Below, piece after piece: positions 28,188 through 36,810 of a DNA stretch of 51,074 nucleotides. Within the stretch, counting starts at the first letter, position 1. Each line of letters opens with the position of its first letter. A program made the position numbers and the translations under genes. The stretch covers positions 1-51,074 of the forward strand of contig JALOOX010000023.1 in assembly GCA_025454175.1 (NCBI GenBank). The letters are read 5' to 3'. A model generated the notes under the pieces. It worked only from the letters and a program-made list of their open reading frames with translations. It was not told where the DNA came from and ran no database searches. This stretch comes from Syntrophobacteraceae bacterium. GTDB lineage: Bacteria; Desulfobacterota; Syntrophobacteria; Syntrophobacterales; Syntrophobacteraceae.

Positions 28188-28997
28188 ATGAGCCCTGTCC
28201 GGGCCCTGGTTCTGACGGGTTTTGGCCTCAACTGCGATCTGGAAACGGCTTACGCTCTGGAAGTGGCCGGGGCGGATCCGGACCGCATCCATTTGAACGA
28301 TCTCATCGGTGGATCCAGGAGCCTGCGCGACTACCAGCTGCTGGTGGTGGGAGGGGGCTTTTCCTGGGGAGATGACCACGGGGCCGGAGTGGTCATGGCC
28401 ATGCGCATGAAATTCCGCATGAAGGACGACGTGCTGGATTTCGTGGAGCGCGGAGGGCTGGTGCTCGGCATCTGCAACGGTTTCCAGGTCCTGGTGAACC
28501 TCGGGCTGCTTCCAGGCTTCGAGCCGGGCCGTCTGAGCCGGGAGGTGGCGCTCATCCATAACGACTGCGGGAGCTTCCGGGACCAGTGGGTCCATTTGGC
28601 CGCCAATCCCCGATCTCCCTGTGTTTTCACTCGGGGTATCGAAGGGATCGAGCTCCCCGTTCGCCATGGGGAGGGTAAGTTCCATGCCGAGGAGTCCGTT
28701 TTGCGGCGTCTGAAGGATCAGGGCCAGGTTATACTCCAGTACGCCAGCTCAGACGGGATGCCCGCCAGGGGGGAATTCCCGGCCAATCCCAACGGGTCTT
28801 TGGCCGACATCGCGGGCATATGCGATGTCACGGGGCGCATCGCGGGGCTGATGCCGCATCCGGAAGCATTCAATCACTGGACCAATCATCCCGACTGGAC
28901 CCATCGCGGGGAAATCTGTCGCCGTGCCGGTGAGAAACCGCCTTCCGAAGGCGACGGCATCCGGTTTTTCAGGAACGCCGTCGACTATTTCGTTTAG
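28188..28997 (+). CDS. purQ: Phosphoribosylformylglycinamidine synthase glutaminase subunit
   Basis: A 269-residue class I glutamine amidotransferase that supplies ammonia to PurL. The nucleophilic cysteine is in LVLGICNGFQVLVNLGLLPG (about residue 94). The HGEGKF segment (about 161) and the catalytic histidine-glutamate pair in GLMPHPEAF (about 221-229) are present. AGGAGG lies 8 bases before the ATG. It is somewhat longer than the 225-residue small PurQ and matches the type that pairs with PurL of about 1000 residues. purN follows after 27 bases. Confidence 0.94.
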   Translation: MSPVRALVLTGFGLNCDLETAYALEVAGADPDRIHLNDLIGGSRSLRDYQLLVVGGGFSWGDDHGAGVVMAMRMKFRMKDDVLDFVERGGLVLGICNGFQVLVNLGLLPGFEPGRLSREVALIHNDCGSFRDQWVHLAANPRSPCVFTRGIEGIELPVRHGEGKFHAEESVLRRLKDQGQVILQYASSDGMPARGEFPANPNGSLADIAGICDVTGRIAGLMPHPEAFNHWTNHPDWTHRGEICRRAGEKPPSEGDGIRFFRNAVDYFV

Positions 28998-29024
28998 CCC
29001 CGGCCGGCAAGGGAATCACGAAAG

Positions 29025-29867
29025 ATGACGGGAATCGAGGGCAAGTCCCCAAAGCTGCGCGTCGCCGTCCTCGTCTCCGGCGGTGGAACCAATCTCCAGG
29101 CACTGATCGACCGTTCGGTGAAAGGGGATTTGAATGCGGAAATCGTGGCCGTGGCGAGCGACCGCGGCGATGCCTACGGGCTGGTGCGCGCGGCAAGGGC
29201 GGGAATTCCGCATCACGTGGTGGACTACGGCTCCATTCTTAAGGGGCATGGCATCGGCGCTTCAGCGGAAGCCGGTCCCGTGGATCTCGTGGAGCTCGAT
29301 GCAGCCCAGAAAATCCTGCGAATCGCCGACACGGCCACCCGCCTCGAACGGCTGCGCCGCCTCGTTTGCGCCGAACAGCAGCTCATCGGCGTTCTCGATC
29401 GCCACGAGCCGGATCTCATCTGCCTGGCGGGCTTCATGCGTCTGATCAGTCCTTATTTCATTCGTCATTACAACCGGGACAACGCCTGGCGCATCCTGAA
29501 TATCCACCCGGCTCTGCTTCCAGCCTTTCCGGGCCAGCACGGTTATGAGGACACTTTCAGCCATGGCTGCCGCTGGGGGGGGATCACCGTGCATTTCGTG
29601 GATGAGGGAGAGGACACGGGGCCTGTCATTGCCCAGGCGGTCTATCCCGTGTGGCCCGATGACAGCCTGGAGACGATTCGCAGAAGAGGACTGTCACTGG
29701 AATACGAGATTTACGCCCAGTGCATCCGGTGGCTTGCCGCCGGACAGGTCCATGTGGACACTACGAGCCCGAGGCCGAAGACAATCATCACCGATTCCAA
29801 CTATCCAGACATTTTGGAAAGTTGGACCATCAAGGCCTTTCAGGACCGTTCCCGAAAGGCTGAATGA
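29025..29867 (+). CDS. purN: Phosphoribosylglycinamide formyltransferase with an insertion
   Basis: A 280-residue formyltransferase using 10-formyltetrahydrofolate on GAR. VAVLVSGGGTNLQALIDRSV begins the fold, LAGFMRLISPYFI precedes the active site, and the catalytic residues are in NIHPALLPAFPG (Asn, His) and TVHFVDEGEDTGPVIAQ (His, Asp). The family is usually 190-220 residues. The extra length is a segment of about 35-40 residues between the second strand and DLICLAGFM (roughly residues 68-115), plus a short C-terminal tail. The insertion is helical and charged, keeps frame, and leaves the catalytic core complete. It ends the long plus-strand cluster. Confidence 0.93.
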   Translation: MTGIEGKSPKLRVAVLVSGGGTNLQALIDRSVKGDLNAEIVAVASDRGDAYGLVRAARAGIPHHVVDYGSILKGHGIGASAEAGPVDLVELDAAQKILRIADTATRLERLRRLVCAEQQLIGVLDRHEPDLICLAGFMRLISPYFIRHYNRDNAWRILNIHPALLPAFPGQHGYEDTFSHGCRWGGITVHFVDEGEDTGPVIAQAVYPVWPDDSLETIRRRGLSLEYEIYAQCIRWLAAGQVHVDTTSPRPKTIITDSNYPDILESWTIKAFQDRSRKAE

Positions 29868-29889
29868 ACAACCGCTTCCCATGCACGTC

Positions 29890-30204
29890 TCAGAAGCTGA
29901 AATAGAAGCTCGCGCCCGGCCAGAAGAACGGCCATCCATAGGCCACGGGGGCTCTGAAATACGGGTACCCGTAATGATAGGGCCTGTAGTAGTAAGGCCT
30001 GTGGTGATACGGCCGGTAATAGTAAGAGCCGTAGTACGGAGCGTAATACGGCGCATGGAAGGACGTCACGACGGACGACCGATGGCCGTAGTGTTTATGA
30101 CCGTGGTAGCGGGAGTAACGCTTCGCCTCTACGGGCACCGCAGCGGCCAGCACCCACATGAGAGTGACCACCAAAGCCAGCAAACCCAGGGTTTTCCTCT
30201 TCAT
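29890..30204 (-). CDS. Tyrosine-rich small secreted protein
   Basis: A 104-residue exported protein. The ATG at 30204 has a perfect AGGAGGTGA site 5 bases upstream. MKRKTLGLLALVVTLMWVLA is a signal peptide, probably cut after VPVEA. The mature part is only about 75 residues, very rich in Tyr, His, Arg and Pro (YYAPYYGSYYYRPYHHRPYY and similar). There are no cysteines and no known domain. Low-complexity Tyr/His proteins of this kind occur in many Desulfobacterota; surface adhesion, metal binding or cross-linking are guesses. It converges with purN, with only 22 bases between. Confidence 0.7.
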   Translation of the reverse strand: MKRKTLGLLALVVTLMWVLAAAVPVEAKRYSRYHGHKHYGHRSSVVTSFHAPYYAPYYGSYYYRPYHHRPYYYRPYHYGYPYFRAPVAYGWPFFWPGASFYFSF

Positions 30205-30309
30205 GGCTGTCACCTCCTGACTTATTTGCACTTGTATAATAAGCACTGAGCCCACCCCTGAAAAGCAGGAAGCCCCGGTGGGAGGTCCGCCCGTTTCCCC
30301 TTTCGCGGG

Positions 30310-31101
30310 TCATATCTCCTTCCGTAAAATGGACCTGTAGGCCAGGGTGGCTTTGAACGGGAAGTCGCCGGCGGGCAAGCGCTCGTTGTTTCCCACGATC
30401 AGAAGGCCTCCGTCCCGAAGGACCCCCGCAATGCCTTTGAGGACGGGGATGACGATCGATGGGTCGTAATAGGTCAGCAGGTTGTTTCTCTGGAAGATGA
30501 GGTCACACCGGTTGCACGGGGGAGGGGAGGTCGTGAAGTCATGCACGGTCCAGTGGATTCCCCGAGTCAGGTCCCTCAGGATGACAAACTCGCCGCCGGT
30601 TTTCGTGAAATAGCGCTGCTTCGACCTTTCATCGACTTCCCTCAGGCTGCTGGGAGGGTATGCTCCCTGCCCGGCCCGCTCCAGCAGGGCAGCATTCACA
30701 TCCGTCGCCACGATGTCGAGGGGCGGCAGCGGTGTGGCCCGGCTCAGCTCCTCCCAGAGGATCTTGAGGCTGTAAACTTCCTCGCCGCTCGCGCACCCGG
30801 CGCACCATGCCATGCACGAAGTCCTTTTGCGCCAGTCAGTCCCCGTGATCATTTCTCCGAGGGCTTCCCACATCCTGCGATCCCTGAAGAATCGGCTGAT
30901 GGATACCGTGAGGAGTATTCCCGCCGTCTCTCGCTCGGCATGGTCTTGCCGGATGATTTGCAGGTAGTCCTCGACGGTCGCCGCCCCGATTTCCGTCATG
31001 CGGCGGGAGATCCTTCTCTTGACGGCTTTTCGAACCCGGCGATAGCCGGTCCACGAGAGCGCCATACAATCGAGGATTCTCTGGAAAGCGACGTCATCCA
31101 T
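30310..31101 (-). CDS. cheR: CheR-type protein-glutamate methyltransferase
   Basis: A 263-residue SAM-dependent methyltransferase of the CheR family. The N-terminal all-helical domain is at about 1-75; TVSISRFFRDRRMWEAL links to the Rossmann part. The SAM-binding motif is WCAGCASGEEVYSLKI (about 98-113) and a second acidic site is IVATDVNAALLERA. LIFQRNNLLTYYD replaces the usual IFCRNVLIYF; the R-N pair is kept. No chemoreceptor, CheB or response regulator gene is adjacent, so its substrate is unclear. It is divergent from the gene at 31227. Confidence 0.88.
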   Translation of the reverse strand: MDDVAFQRILDCMALSWTGYRRVRKAVKRRISRRMTEIGAATVEDYLQIIRQDHAERETAGILLTVSISRFFRDRRMWEALGEMITGTDWRKRTSCMAWCAGCASGEEVYSLKILWEELSRATPLPPLDIVATDVNAALLERAGQGAYPPSSLREVDERSKQRYFTKTGGEFVILRDLTRGIHWTVHDFTTSPPPCNRCDLIFQRNNLLTYYDPSIVIPVLKGIAGVLRDGGLLIVGNNERLPAGDFPFKATLAYRSILRKEI

Positions 31102-31226
31102 GGTGGAATTCCGTGTCCGGAAGAAGGTTCGACGGGACCGGCATCATGAGCAGGGCCGTGGCTCATTCATTGCAAAATATGGAGCCGTTCGTTGATTGAG
31201 GCAACCGGAGATCGGCGGGTAATGTC

Positions 31227-32303
31227 ATGAAAATCCAGGCACCACCAGTCACCATCGCATTGCCCTTGCGGGATTCAGGCAGCCGTCCGCCGCAAAGGAA
31301 GCCTGCCGGCGAGGTATTCTCCCTTGCCGAGGATGGGGCAGCTCCGTCCAGTGTCCTCGGCAAATCCTGCCCTTTGCCCCATGGCCAACCGCAGCCGCTC
31401 ACCGGCTTGAACCTGGAGAGAAGTGTTGAAACCTCCCCGGATCAGGTGGCGGAGGCCTACCGTCGGGCCGACGCTCTGAAGCCAGGCGGGCTCCTGGGTG
31501 ATATGGGCAAGTACAAGGATGATCAGCTCCTCCGGAATCCGGGGGGCGATGCCTACGACCTGCGGAAAAGGACCGTGGAGGACCTTCGGCAGCATGGCTC
31601 GTTCTCCCGCAGGATAGGCAAGGACCTGTCCGACGCCTGGGAAAACGCCAAGAGGTTTTTCCAGAACCTGGCCTTCGGTTCGGAATTGGCTCATCGCGAC
31701 GCCTCGGGAAAGATCCGGACGACGCGCCGGAACGGACTGCTCGGGACCTTGGGGAATTTTCTCAAGAACACGGCCAGTGCGCTGACATTGGGCCTTTACA
31801 CCCCTGAAGGCGAGAGCAAACCCTCGGGCCTGGGGGAGCGCGTGACGCACTTTTTGAAAAAGACCAAGGAGGCCCTCCTGACGGATCTCGTGCAAGGCGT
31901 CCCGTCCAGCGTCAATCGCATGGGGAAGAACCTGATTCTCGCCGGGTGGAACCTGGCCGAGGTCTTTCCTGACGCCACCCTGGGCCATCTCGATGCTGGA
32001 AGGAAAACGACCACGACCGTGTTCGACAATGGGCAGGTGCTCGTGGAATACCTGACGGATGTGATTCCCGGAGGAGATGCCTGGCTGAGAGTTCACGCGG
32101 GGAGCCTGCGGGGGCTCAAGGCACCCATTGTCTACAACCTGAGCAAGCCGGAGCACTCCACCGATGATATGCGCTGGGACACGGTCAGGAACACGCCCTT
32201 CCGCAAGACCATCGAGACCCTGGGGGCTTTGCTGGCCGATGCCGTGATCCTCGGCGCTATTGGCCAGACGCTGTCAAGCGGGCGCCACAGTGAAGACCGC
32301 TGA
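31227..32303 (+). CDS. Hypothetical protein, family not recognised
   Basis: A 358-residue protein with no domain I recognise. It has no clear signal peptide. The first 65 residues are proline-rich and probably disordered. Residues about 70-250 are helical and charged (KRTVEDLRQHGSFSRRIGKD, then FLKKTKEALLTDLVQGVPSS), with amphipathic stretches such as LLGTLGNFLKNTASALTLGL that could touch a membrane. The C-terminal third (GGDAWLRVHAGSLRGLKAPI) may be a folded beta/alpha domain. The ribosome site before the ATG is weak. Codon use looks like the neighbourhood, so it is probably a real gene. Divergent from cheR. Confidence 0.65.
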   Translation: MKIQAPPVTIALPLRDSGSRPPQRKPAGEVFSLAEDGAAPSSVLGKSCPLPHGQPQPLTGLNLERSVETSPDQVAEAYRRADALKPGGLLGDMGKYKDDQLLRNPGGDAYDLRKRTVEDLRQHGSFSRRIGKDLSDAWENAKRFFQNLAFGSELAHRDASGKIRTTRRNGLLGTLGNFLKNTASALTLGLYTPEGESKPSGLGERVTHFLKKTKEALLTDLVQGVPSSVNRMGKNLILAGWNLAEVFPDATLGHLDAGRKTTTTVFDNGQVLVEYLTDVIPGGDAWLRVHAGSLRGLKAPIVYNLSKPEHSTDDMRWDTVRNTPFRKTIETLGALLADAVILGAIGQTLSSGRHSEDR

Positions 32304-32442
32304 GCCCGGGCTCATCGAGCGGGGCAGGAAATCGATCAGGCCTGGTCCCGCCCGGCGCAAGTCCTCAGACGGTCGCCGGCACCCAAGCTCGAGCCTGGGA
32401 GCCAGCTGAAGATTGTCAAGCCATGGAGCAAATCGACCGCTT

Positions 32443-33276
32443 TTAGTCCTCCAGCCTGGAGCAAAGTTTATTCAGCAGGCTCAGTGCAATTCTGACGGAA
32501 TCCTCCATCCGGTCCTGCCCGATCACTCCGGCGATGACGATGCTCAACTCCTGGCAGGCCTCCCTGTTCTCCTCCCCGGCCATCAGGGCTTCCACCAGGC
32601 CCAGCCTGTTTTCCAGGTGGTCCGCATCATGGGTCAGAGCCCGGCGAAAATGGGCCGCCGATTTTGTGGAATCGCCCAGGCTCATGGGAAAACCGGGTGC
32701 GCGCAGGTAGAGCTCCCCAAGCAATCGATCCGGTCCGCCATGGTCCACGGCGGGATTCAACCGCGAGGCCAGGATCGCCTCGCGCTCGATGACGGGCACC
32801 AGTTGCAGCCCCCTGGCCGGATTGTGCTCCGCCTCCAGGCCGGTCAACAGGGCCACCAGATAGTGCGCCAGCCCACTTTCCGGAAACTCGCGGCACGCCA
32901 TCTCCGCATACCGGCGTCCGTCCCGGGCGATGTCGAGGCTCCCGGACCGGCTCGTCGCGGATGCCCGAACGACGAGAGCCGCATGGCAGCTCGCCGCCTG
33001 GAGGGCTTTCAGTCCGTCCTGATCCGCATCCGCGCTGAGCTGCTCGATCTCCTCCCGGGAACATGGAGCCCAGAGTGTCACCTGGGCATCCGGATAGATC
33101 GCTGGCCCGGCCTTCTCATCGGGAACCCAACGCTCAGGCGGGGATGCGTGGCCGAAGGGGGGCGCGGTCCGGGGTGAATCATGCCTGGCCGTCCGGGCGC
33201 CGCAGCCGTAAAGCAGCATGAGCCCACACCCGGCCAGAACCAGGATGGAAAGGAGACTATGGCGGGCACCTCCCAT
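32443..33276 (-). CDS. TatT-like TPR lipoprotein
   Basis: A 277-residue lipoprotein when started at the ATG at 33276. The N-terminus MGGARHSLLSILVLAG is hydrophobic and the lipobox LLYGC makes the cysteine near residue 25 the mature start. The helical body has TPR-like repeats; GGPDRLLGELYLRAPGFPMS followed by LGDSTKSAAHFRRAL closely fits the TatT family, the TPR lipoprotein partner of some TRAP-type transporters in Treponema. No TRAP permease is here. The start overlaps the stop of the PhnD-like gene by 20 bases, so the two are translationally coupled at the end of a four-gene operon. Confidence 0.7.
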   Translation of the reverse strand: MGGARHSLLSILVLAGCGLMLLYGCGARTARHDSPRTAPPFGHASPPERWVPDEKAGPAIYPDAQVTLWAPCSREEIEQLSADADQDGLKALQAASCHAALVVRASATSRSGSLDIARDGRRYAEMACREFPESGLAHYLVALLTGLEAEHNPARGLQLVPVIEREAILASRLNPAVDHGGPDRLLGELYLRAPGFPMSLGDSTKSAAHFRRALTHDADHLENRLGLVEALMAGEENREACQELSIVIAGVIGQDRMEDSVRIALSLLNKLCSRLED

Positions 33277-34102
33277 TGTGGTCCTCCGTCTTGAGCCTGA
33301 GTCCATCCAATGTATCATCGGGGGCTCCAAATCCATCGGTTTGAAGGACCTGCAGCAGTTCGCGTCCCTTCTCGTCGTCTTTCATGGCCATGAGGGCGCT
33401 CACCAGTCTCCTGGTCCCTTCGTCCGGGGGACCGAAGGACACGACCGGGCTTGTCGGCAGCTCATCCGACTGGTGAATGACCTGGAGCTTTTCAGCCAGG
33501 GGGAGTGCTTTGAGTGCTTCGACCTGCGAGCTGTCCAGGACGACGGCCGAGATGTCCTTACCCGCGGGTCTGCCGTTCACCATTCTTCTGATGGCCAGGA
33601 GCGGCTGGCTTGTTCCTTCAAAATGCATCGGCAGTTGGCGGTGTGCAACCCTAAAAAGCAGACAGGCGGCCGAGCCCGGCTCAAAAAGCATCGTTCCCAG
33701 GACGACTCCCCGGAGAATCTTCCAGTCACCCGCGGTGTCTCGAGGCGCCATGAGCGTCCAGAGGTCCTTGCTCCTGCCGTTGGGTCGGGTGGAGGCCACC
33801 GGAACCAGCCGCAGGGCTTCGGCGTGGCGGACGTAAAAGGGCAGGCTCACGATACCCCAGCGCGGCTTTCCGTGGCGCAGCAGTTCCAGGGCTTCCGGAA
33901 GCCGGTTCTCGTAATTCCCCTCGATCTTATCCGCCTTGACTCGTTCCTTCAGGTAATCCGCCAGAGCATTCATGACCGGCTGCGCCTCCTCGGGAGAACC
34001 GGGCTGGCCAGGCTGAATCACCACGAAATTCAGGTCCGCCGCATCGCCGCGGCTGCAGCAGAGAAACAGGAAGAGGCCGACGAGGATCAGAAGGCTTTTC
34101 AT
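33257..34102 (-). CDS. PhnD-like periplasmic substrate-binding protein
   Basis: A 281-residue exported protein; the ATG at 34102 begins MKSLLILVGLFLFLCCSRGD, a signal sequence probably cut after GDA. The mature part has the type-2 periplasmic binding fold of the PhnD family (phosphate/phosphonate binding): FVVIQPGQPGSPEEAQPVMN, then GIVSLPFYVRHAEALRLVPV. Typical PhnD ligand residues cannot be confirmed. There is no ABC permease or ATPase in the operon; instead it sits between an RND exporter and a TatT-like lipoprotein. Binding of a substrate delivered to or from the RND protein is inferred. Confidence 0.7.
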   Translation of the reverse strand: MKSLLILVGLFLFLCCSRGDAADLNFVVIQPGQPGSPEEAQPVMNALADYLKERVKADKIEGNYENRLPEALELLRHGKPRWGIVSLPFYVRHAEALRLVPVASTRPNGRSKDLWTLMAPRDTAGDWKILRGVVLGTMLFEPGSAACLLFRVAHRQLPMHFEGTSQPLLAIRRMVNGRPAGKDISAVVLDSSQVEALKALPLAEKLQVIHQSDELPTSPVVSFGPPDEGTRRLVSALMAMKDDEKGRELLQVLQTDGFGAPDDTLDGLRLKTEDHNGRCPP

Positions 34103-34119
34103 GATGGATCGTGCCCCTT

Positions 34120-36810
34120 TCAGGTCTTGGATCGTTTGCAGATCTGGAGAGCGCAGGGGAGGACCGACAGGCATGCCACCATCCCGCAGATGGATCCCAG
34201 CACCATGACAGCGCCGAGGCTCGCAAGGCCCTGGTGGCTGGCGAAGATCAGGCCCCCGAATGCCGTTATGGTCGTGATGAAGCTTGAAGCCACCGCGGTT
34301 GGGGTGCTGGTTGAAAAGAGCGAGCCCTGCTCTCCCATCTCATGCCATCGATCCAGCAGGTGAACTCCTCCATCGACCCCAATGGCAATGAGAATGGGCA
34401 GGGAGAAGAAATTGGCCAGATTGAACTTGAGTCCCAGCCATCCCATGAGCTCGAGGAGCCAAAGCATTCCGACACCCAGGGGTAGCAGGGTCAGCAGGAC
34501 GTATTTGAGGGATCGGGAGTAGACCCAGAGGACAAGGCTCACCAGCACGACGGTGACACCCGCGGCCGAGAGGAAGGTCGAGTGCATGAGCCTGGACGCC
34601 TCGAGCACGGTGACCGGCACGCCGCTCACCGCCGAGTCAACGGTCCGGACGGTGGTGACGAACTCCTGAAGCTTTTCGAAATCCCAGACATCCTCACTGG
34701 GAGACACCTTGATCTGGAGCCGACCGTCCTTGCCCACAAAATGGCTTCGCACCGACGCCGGCAGATCCTCGATTCCCACGTGGGTCTGCTCCGTCCACTG
34801 TTTCAACCGGGTCAGGACGCTGGCGAGCTCATGGCGCACGCGGTCCTGAAAGGATGCAAGACCCGCCGCCGCCCGCGCCCCGTCCCGTTCGATCTGCTCG
34901 ACAGTCCCGTCCAGATGCTCAAGTGCCTCCACGATCATCCGGGTTTCGCCGGAAGCTCCGGCCGTGAAGGCCTTCTCCGAGAGCTCTTCAAGCAAACCGC
35001 TCATCTCCCGAAGGGCGCCGGTCACTTCCTCCAGGTTCGGCGGGGCATTCTCGACCTCGAGATCCTTTCCGCTCCTCAAAACCCCGGCGGTCTCCCCCAG
35101 TCTTTGGGCTTTGATCTCCTGGTCCGCGGGAAGAAAATCCAGAATGCTCTCCACCTTCCCCACCCCTGGAAGCGACTCCACCTTGGAGATGAGCGACTCC
35201 GCCTCTTGAATGTCTCTCGCCGCCAGAATCGCGTACCAGGTGGATTCGTCCGCCGATTCGATGAGACGCATTTCATATTCAACGGACTCGAGCCCCTCAG
35301 CCTGCAGCTCGAGAAGGTTATAGCTGAACCCGACCTGGAGCAGGCCCGGAATTCCAGCCGCCGTCAAACCGACTAGGCACAGCAGCACCCGCCAGGGATG
35401 ACGGTTTTGAACCTCGAGGAATCCCAGCCTCAGCACCCGCGCCGAGGAACGAGGAATGATCCCCCTTCGACTCGCCACCAGGAGCATGGCCGGCAGGAGA
35501 ATCATCATGGCAGCAAGACAAAACAGGATGCCCGTCCCACCGATGAGGCCCAGTTCGGCCAGCCCTCTGAAATCGCTGCCAAGCACCGCATAAAAGGTGC
35601 AGACGGTGCACGCCACCCCCAGCACCACCCCGGGGCCGGTCTGGACTATGGCCGTCCGGGTGGCCTCCTCGGGTGAGCTTCCGAGCCCCTGTGCTTCCGT
35701 GTGCCTGAGGACCATGTGCACGCCGTAGTCCACCCCGATGCCCACCAGGACCAGCGCGAATATGACGGAGAGCAGATTGAGCTCTCCCACGGCGACGGTG
35801 GCGAAGCCGAAAGTCCAGGCCATGGCCGCGCCCAGGGCTGCCATGATGAGGGCCGGCCGCACCCAGCCGTTGAAAATGAACACGAAGAGCAGGGCCACCA
35901 GCAAGGTATCGATGATGGAAGCCTTGGTCATGTCCGAGTTGGTGGTTTCCATTTCATCGGCCTGAAGGGCGGGGCGGCCCGTGAGACCGACCTTGACGTC
36001 GGGAAGCTCCCTTCGAACCTGCTCGATACTCCCGCGAAGCAACTGGAGAGGCTCCAAGATGATCTCCAGGGTGCCGTAGTCCTTGTGCGGCAGAACCTTC
36101 ATGACCAGAAGCTCTTCACGGGCAGTGAAGAAGTAATGCTCGGCATCGGTCGCGGGAGAGAGCGAGAACAGCGGCTCCGAGGAGCCCTTCCCCCGGGATG
36201 CGAGATGGATTTGCTCGGCGAAGGAGTGAAGCGCTTCGATCATTCCGGTCACGCCACCGGGAGCGCCTGTCGAAGCCACCGCGCTCGATTCCCTCAGCAG
36301 ACCCGCAGCCAGCCGCAGGGTGGTCTCGATGGTCCCCCGGTCCTGCCACTCATGGATAAGCGAGGCGTTGCTCGCGATCAGTCCGGTGACGGCTTCGACG
36401 AAATCCAGGGGAGCATGGAAGAGAGCGCCATCCCCGAGCTCATCCATGGATATCCGGTAGTGCACGGCCTCTATAAGGTCGGGAAAACGCCGCAGATCGT
36501 CCGCCAGCTTTTCGGCGAACAGGATGGCGCGCTCCCTTCCGGTCTCGGTGCTCCCCGTTTCAATGACGACGTAGAGGAATTCCTGATCCCCGAAGTTTTC
36601 GAGATGTTCGAGATAAGTCTTCTGAAAGGGGACCTCGGGTGAGACCAGATGGTCCTGATTGCCGTTCATGCGGAGGTGCAGGAATGCGTAACCTGCCGAC
36701 AGCACGGCCAGCAGGAACGACACGAGGAGAATGACGCCGGGCCTTGCGGACACCAGGCGCCAGATCCAGTGAAGCAGAGCACACTGCAGTCTGTGGTGAA
36801 GGGTAGTCAT
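34120..36810 (-). CDS. RND/MMPL family exporter (HpnN-like)
   Basis: An 896-residue inner-membrane protein with two halves, each a transmembrane helix, a large periplasmic loop and a bundle of five helices. The first TM is near residues 25-45; helix clusters are around 285-440 and 740-890. GVDYGVHMVLRHTEAQG in the first half and IGVDGGVHLLDRWHEMGEQG in the second are the paired RND family motifs. Size and style match MMPL/HpnN proteins, which move hopanoids or other lipids to the outer membrane, using proton motive force. It overlaps the aminotransferase gene by four bases (ATGA), and the PhnD-like gene starts 17 bases after it. No periplasmic adaptor or TolC gene is adjacent. Confidence 0.85.
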   Translation of the reverse strand: MTTLHHRLQCALLHWIWRLVSARPGVILLVSFLLAVLSAGYAFLHLRMNGNQDHLVSPEVPFQKTYLEHLENFGDQEFLYVVIETGSTETGRERAILFAEKLADDLRRFPDLIEAVHYRISMDELGDGALFHAPLDFVEAVTGLIASNASLIHEWQDRGTIETTLRLAAGLLRESSAVASTGAPGGVTGMIEALHSFAEQIHLASRGKGSSEPLFSLSPATDAEHYFFTAREELLVMKVLPHKDYGTLEIILEPLQLLRGSIEQVRRELPDVKVGLTGRPALQADEMETTNSDMTKASIIDTLLVALLFVFIFNGWVRPALIMAALGAAMAWTFGFATVAVGELNLLSVIFALVLVGIGVDYGVHMVLRHTEAQGLGSSPEEATRTAIVQTGPGVVLGVACTVCTFYAVLGSDFRGLAELGLIGGTGILFCLAAMMILLPAMLLVASRRGIIPRSSARVLRLGFLEVQNRHPWRVLLCLVGLTAAGIPGLLQVGFSYNLLELQAEGLESVEYEMRLIESADESTWYAILAARDIQEAESLISKVESLPGVGKVESILDFLPADQEIKAQRLGETAGVLRSGKDLEVENAPPNLEEVTGALREMSGLLEELSEKAFTAGASGETRMIVEALEHLDGTVEQIERDGARAAAGLASFQDRVRHELASVLTRLKQWTEQTHVGIEDLPASVRSHFVGKDGRLQIKVSPSEDVWDFEKLQEFVTTVRTVDSAVSGVPVTVLEASRLMHSTFLSAAGVTVVLVSLVLWVYSRSLKYVLLTLLPLGVGMLWLLELMGWLGLKFNLANFFSLPILIAIGVDGGVHLLDRWHEMGEQGSLFSTSTPTAVASSFITTITAFGGLIFASHQGLASLGAVMVLGSICGMVACLSVLPCALQICKRSKT

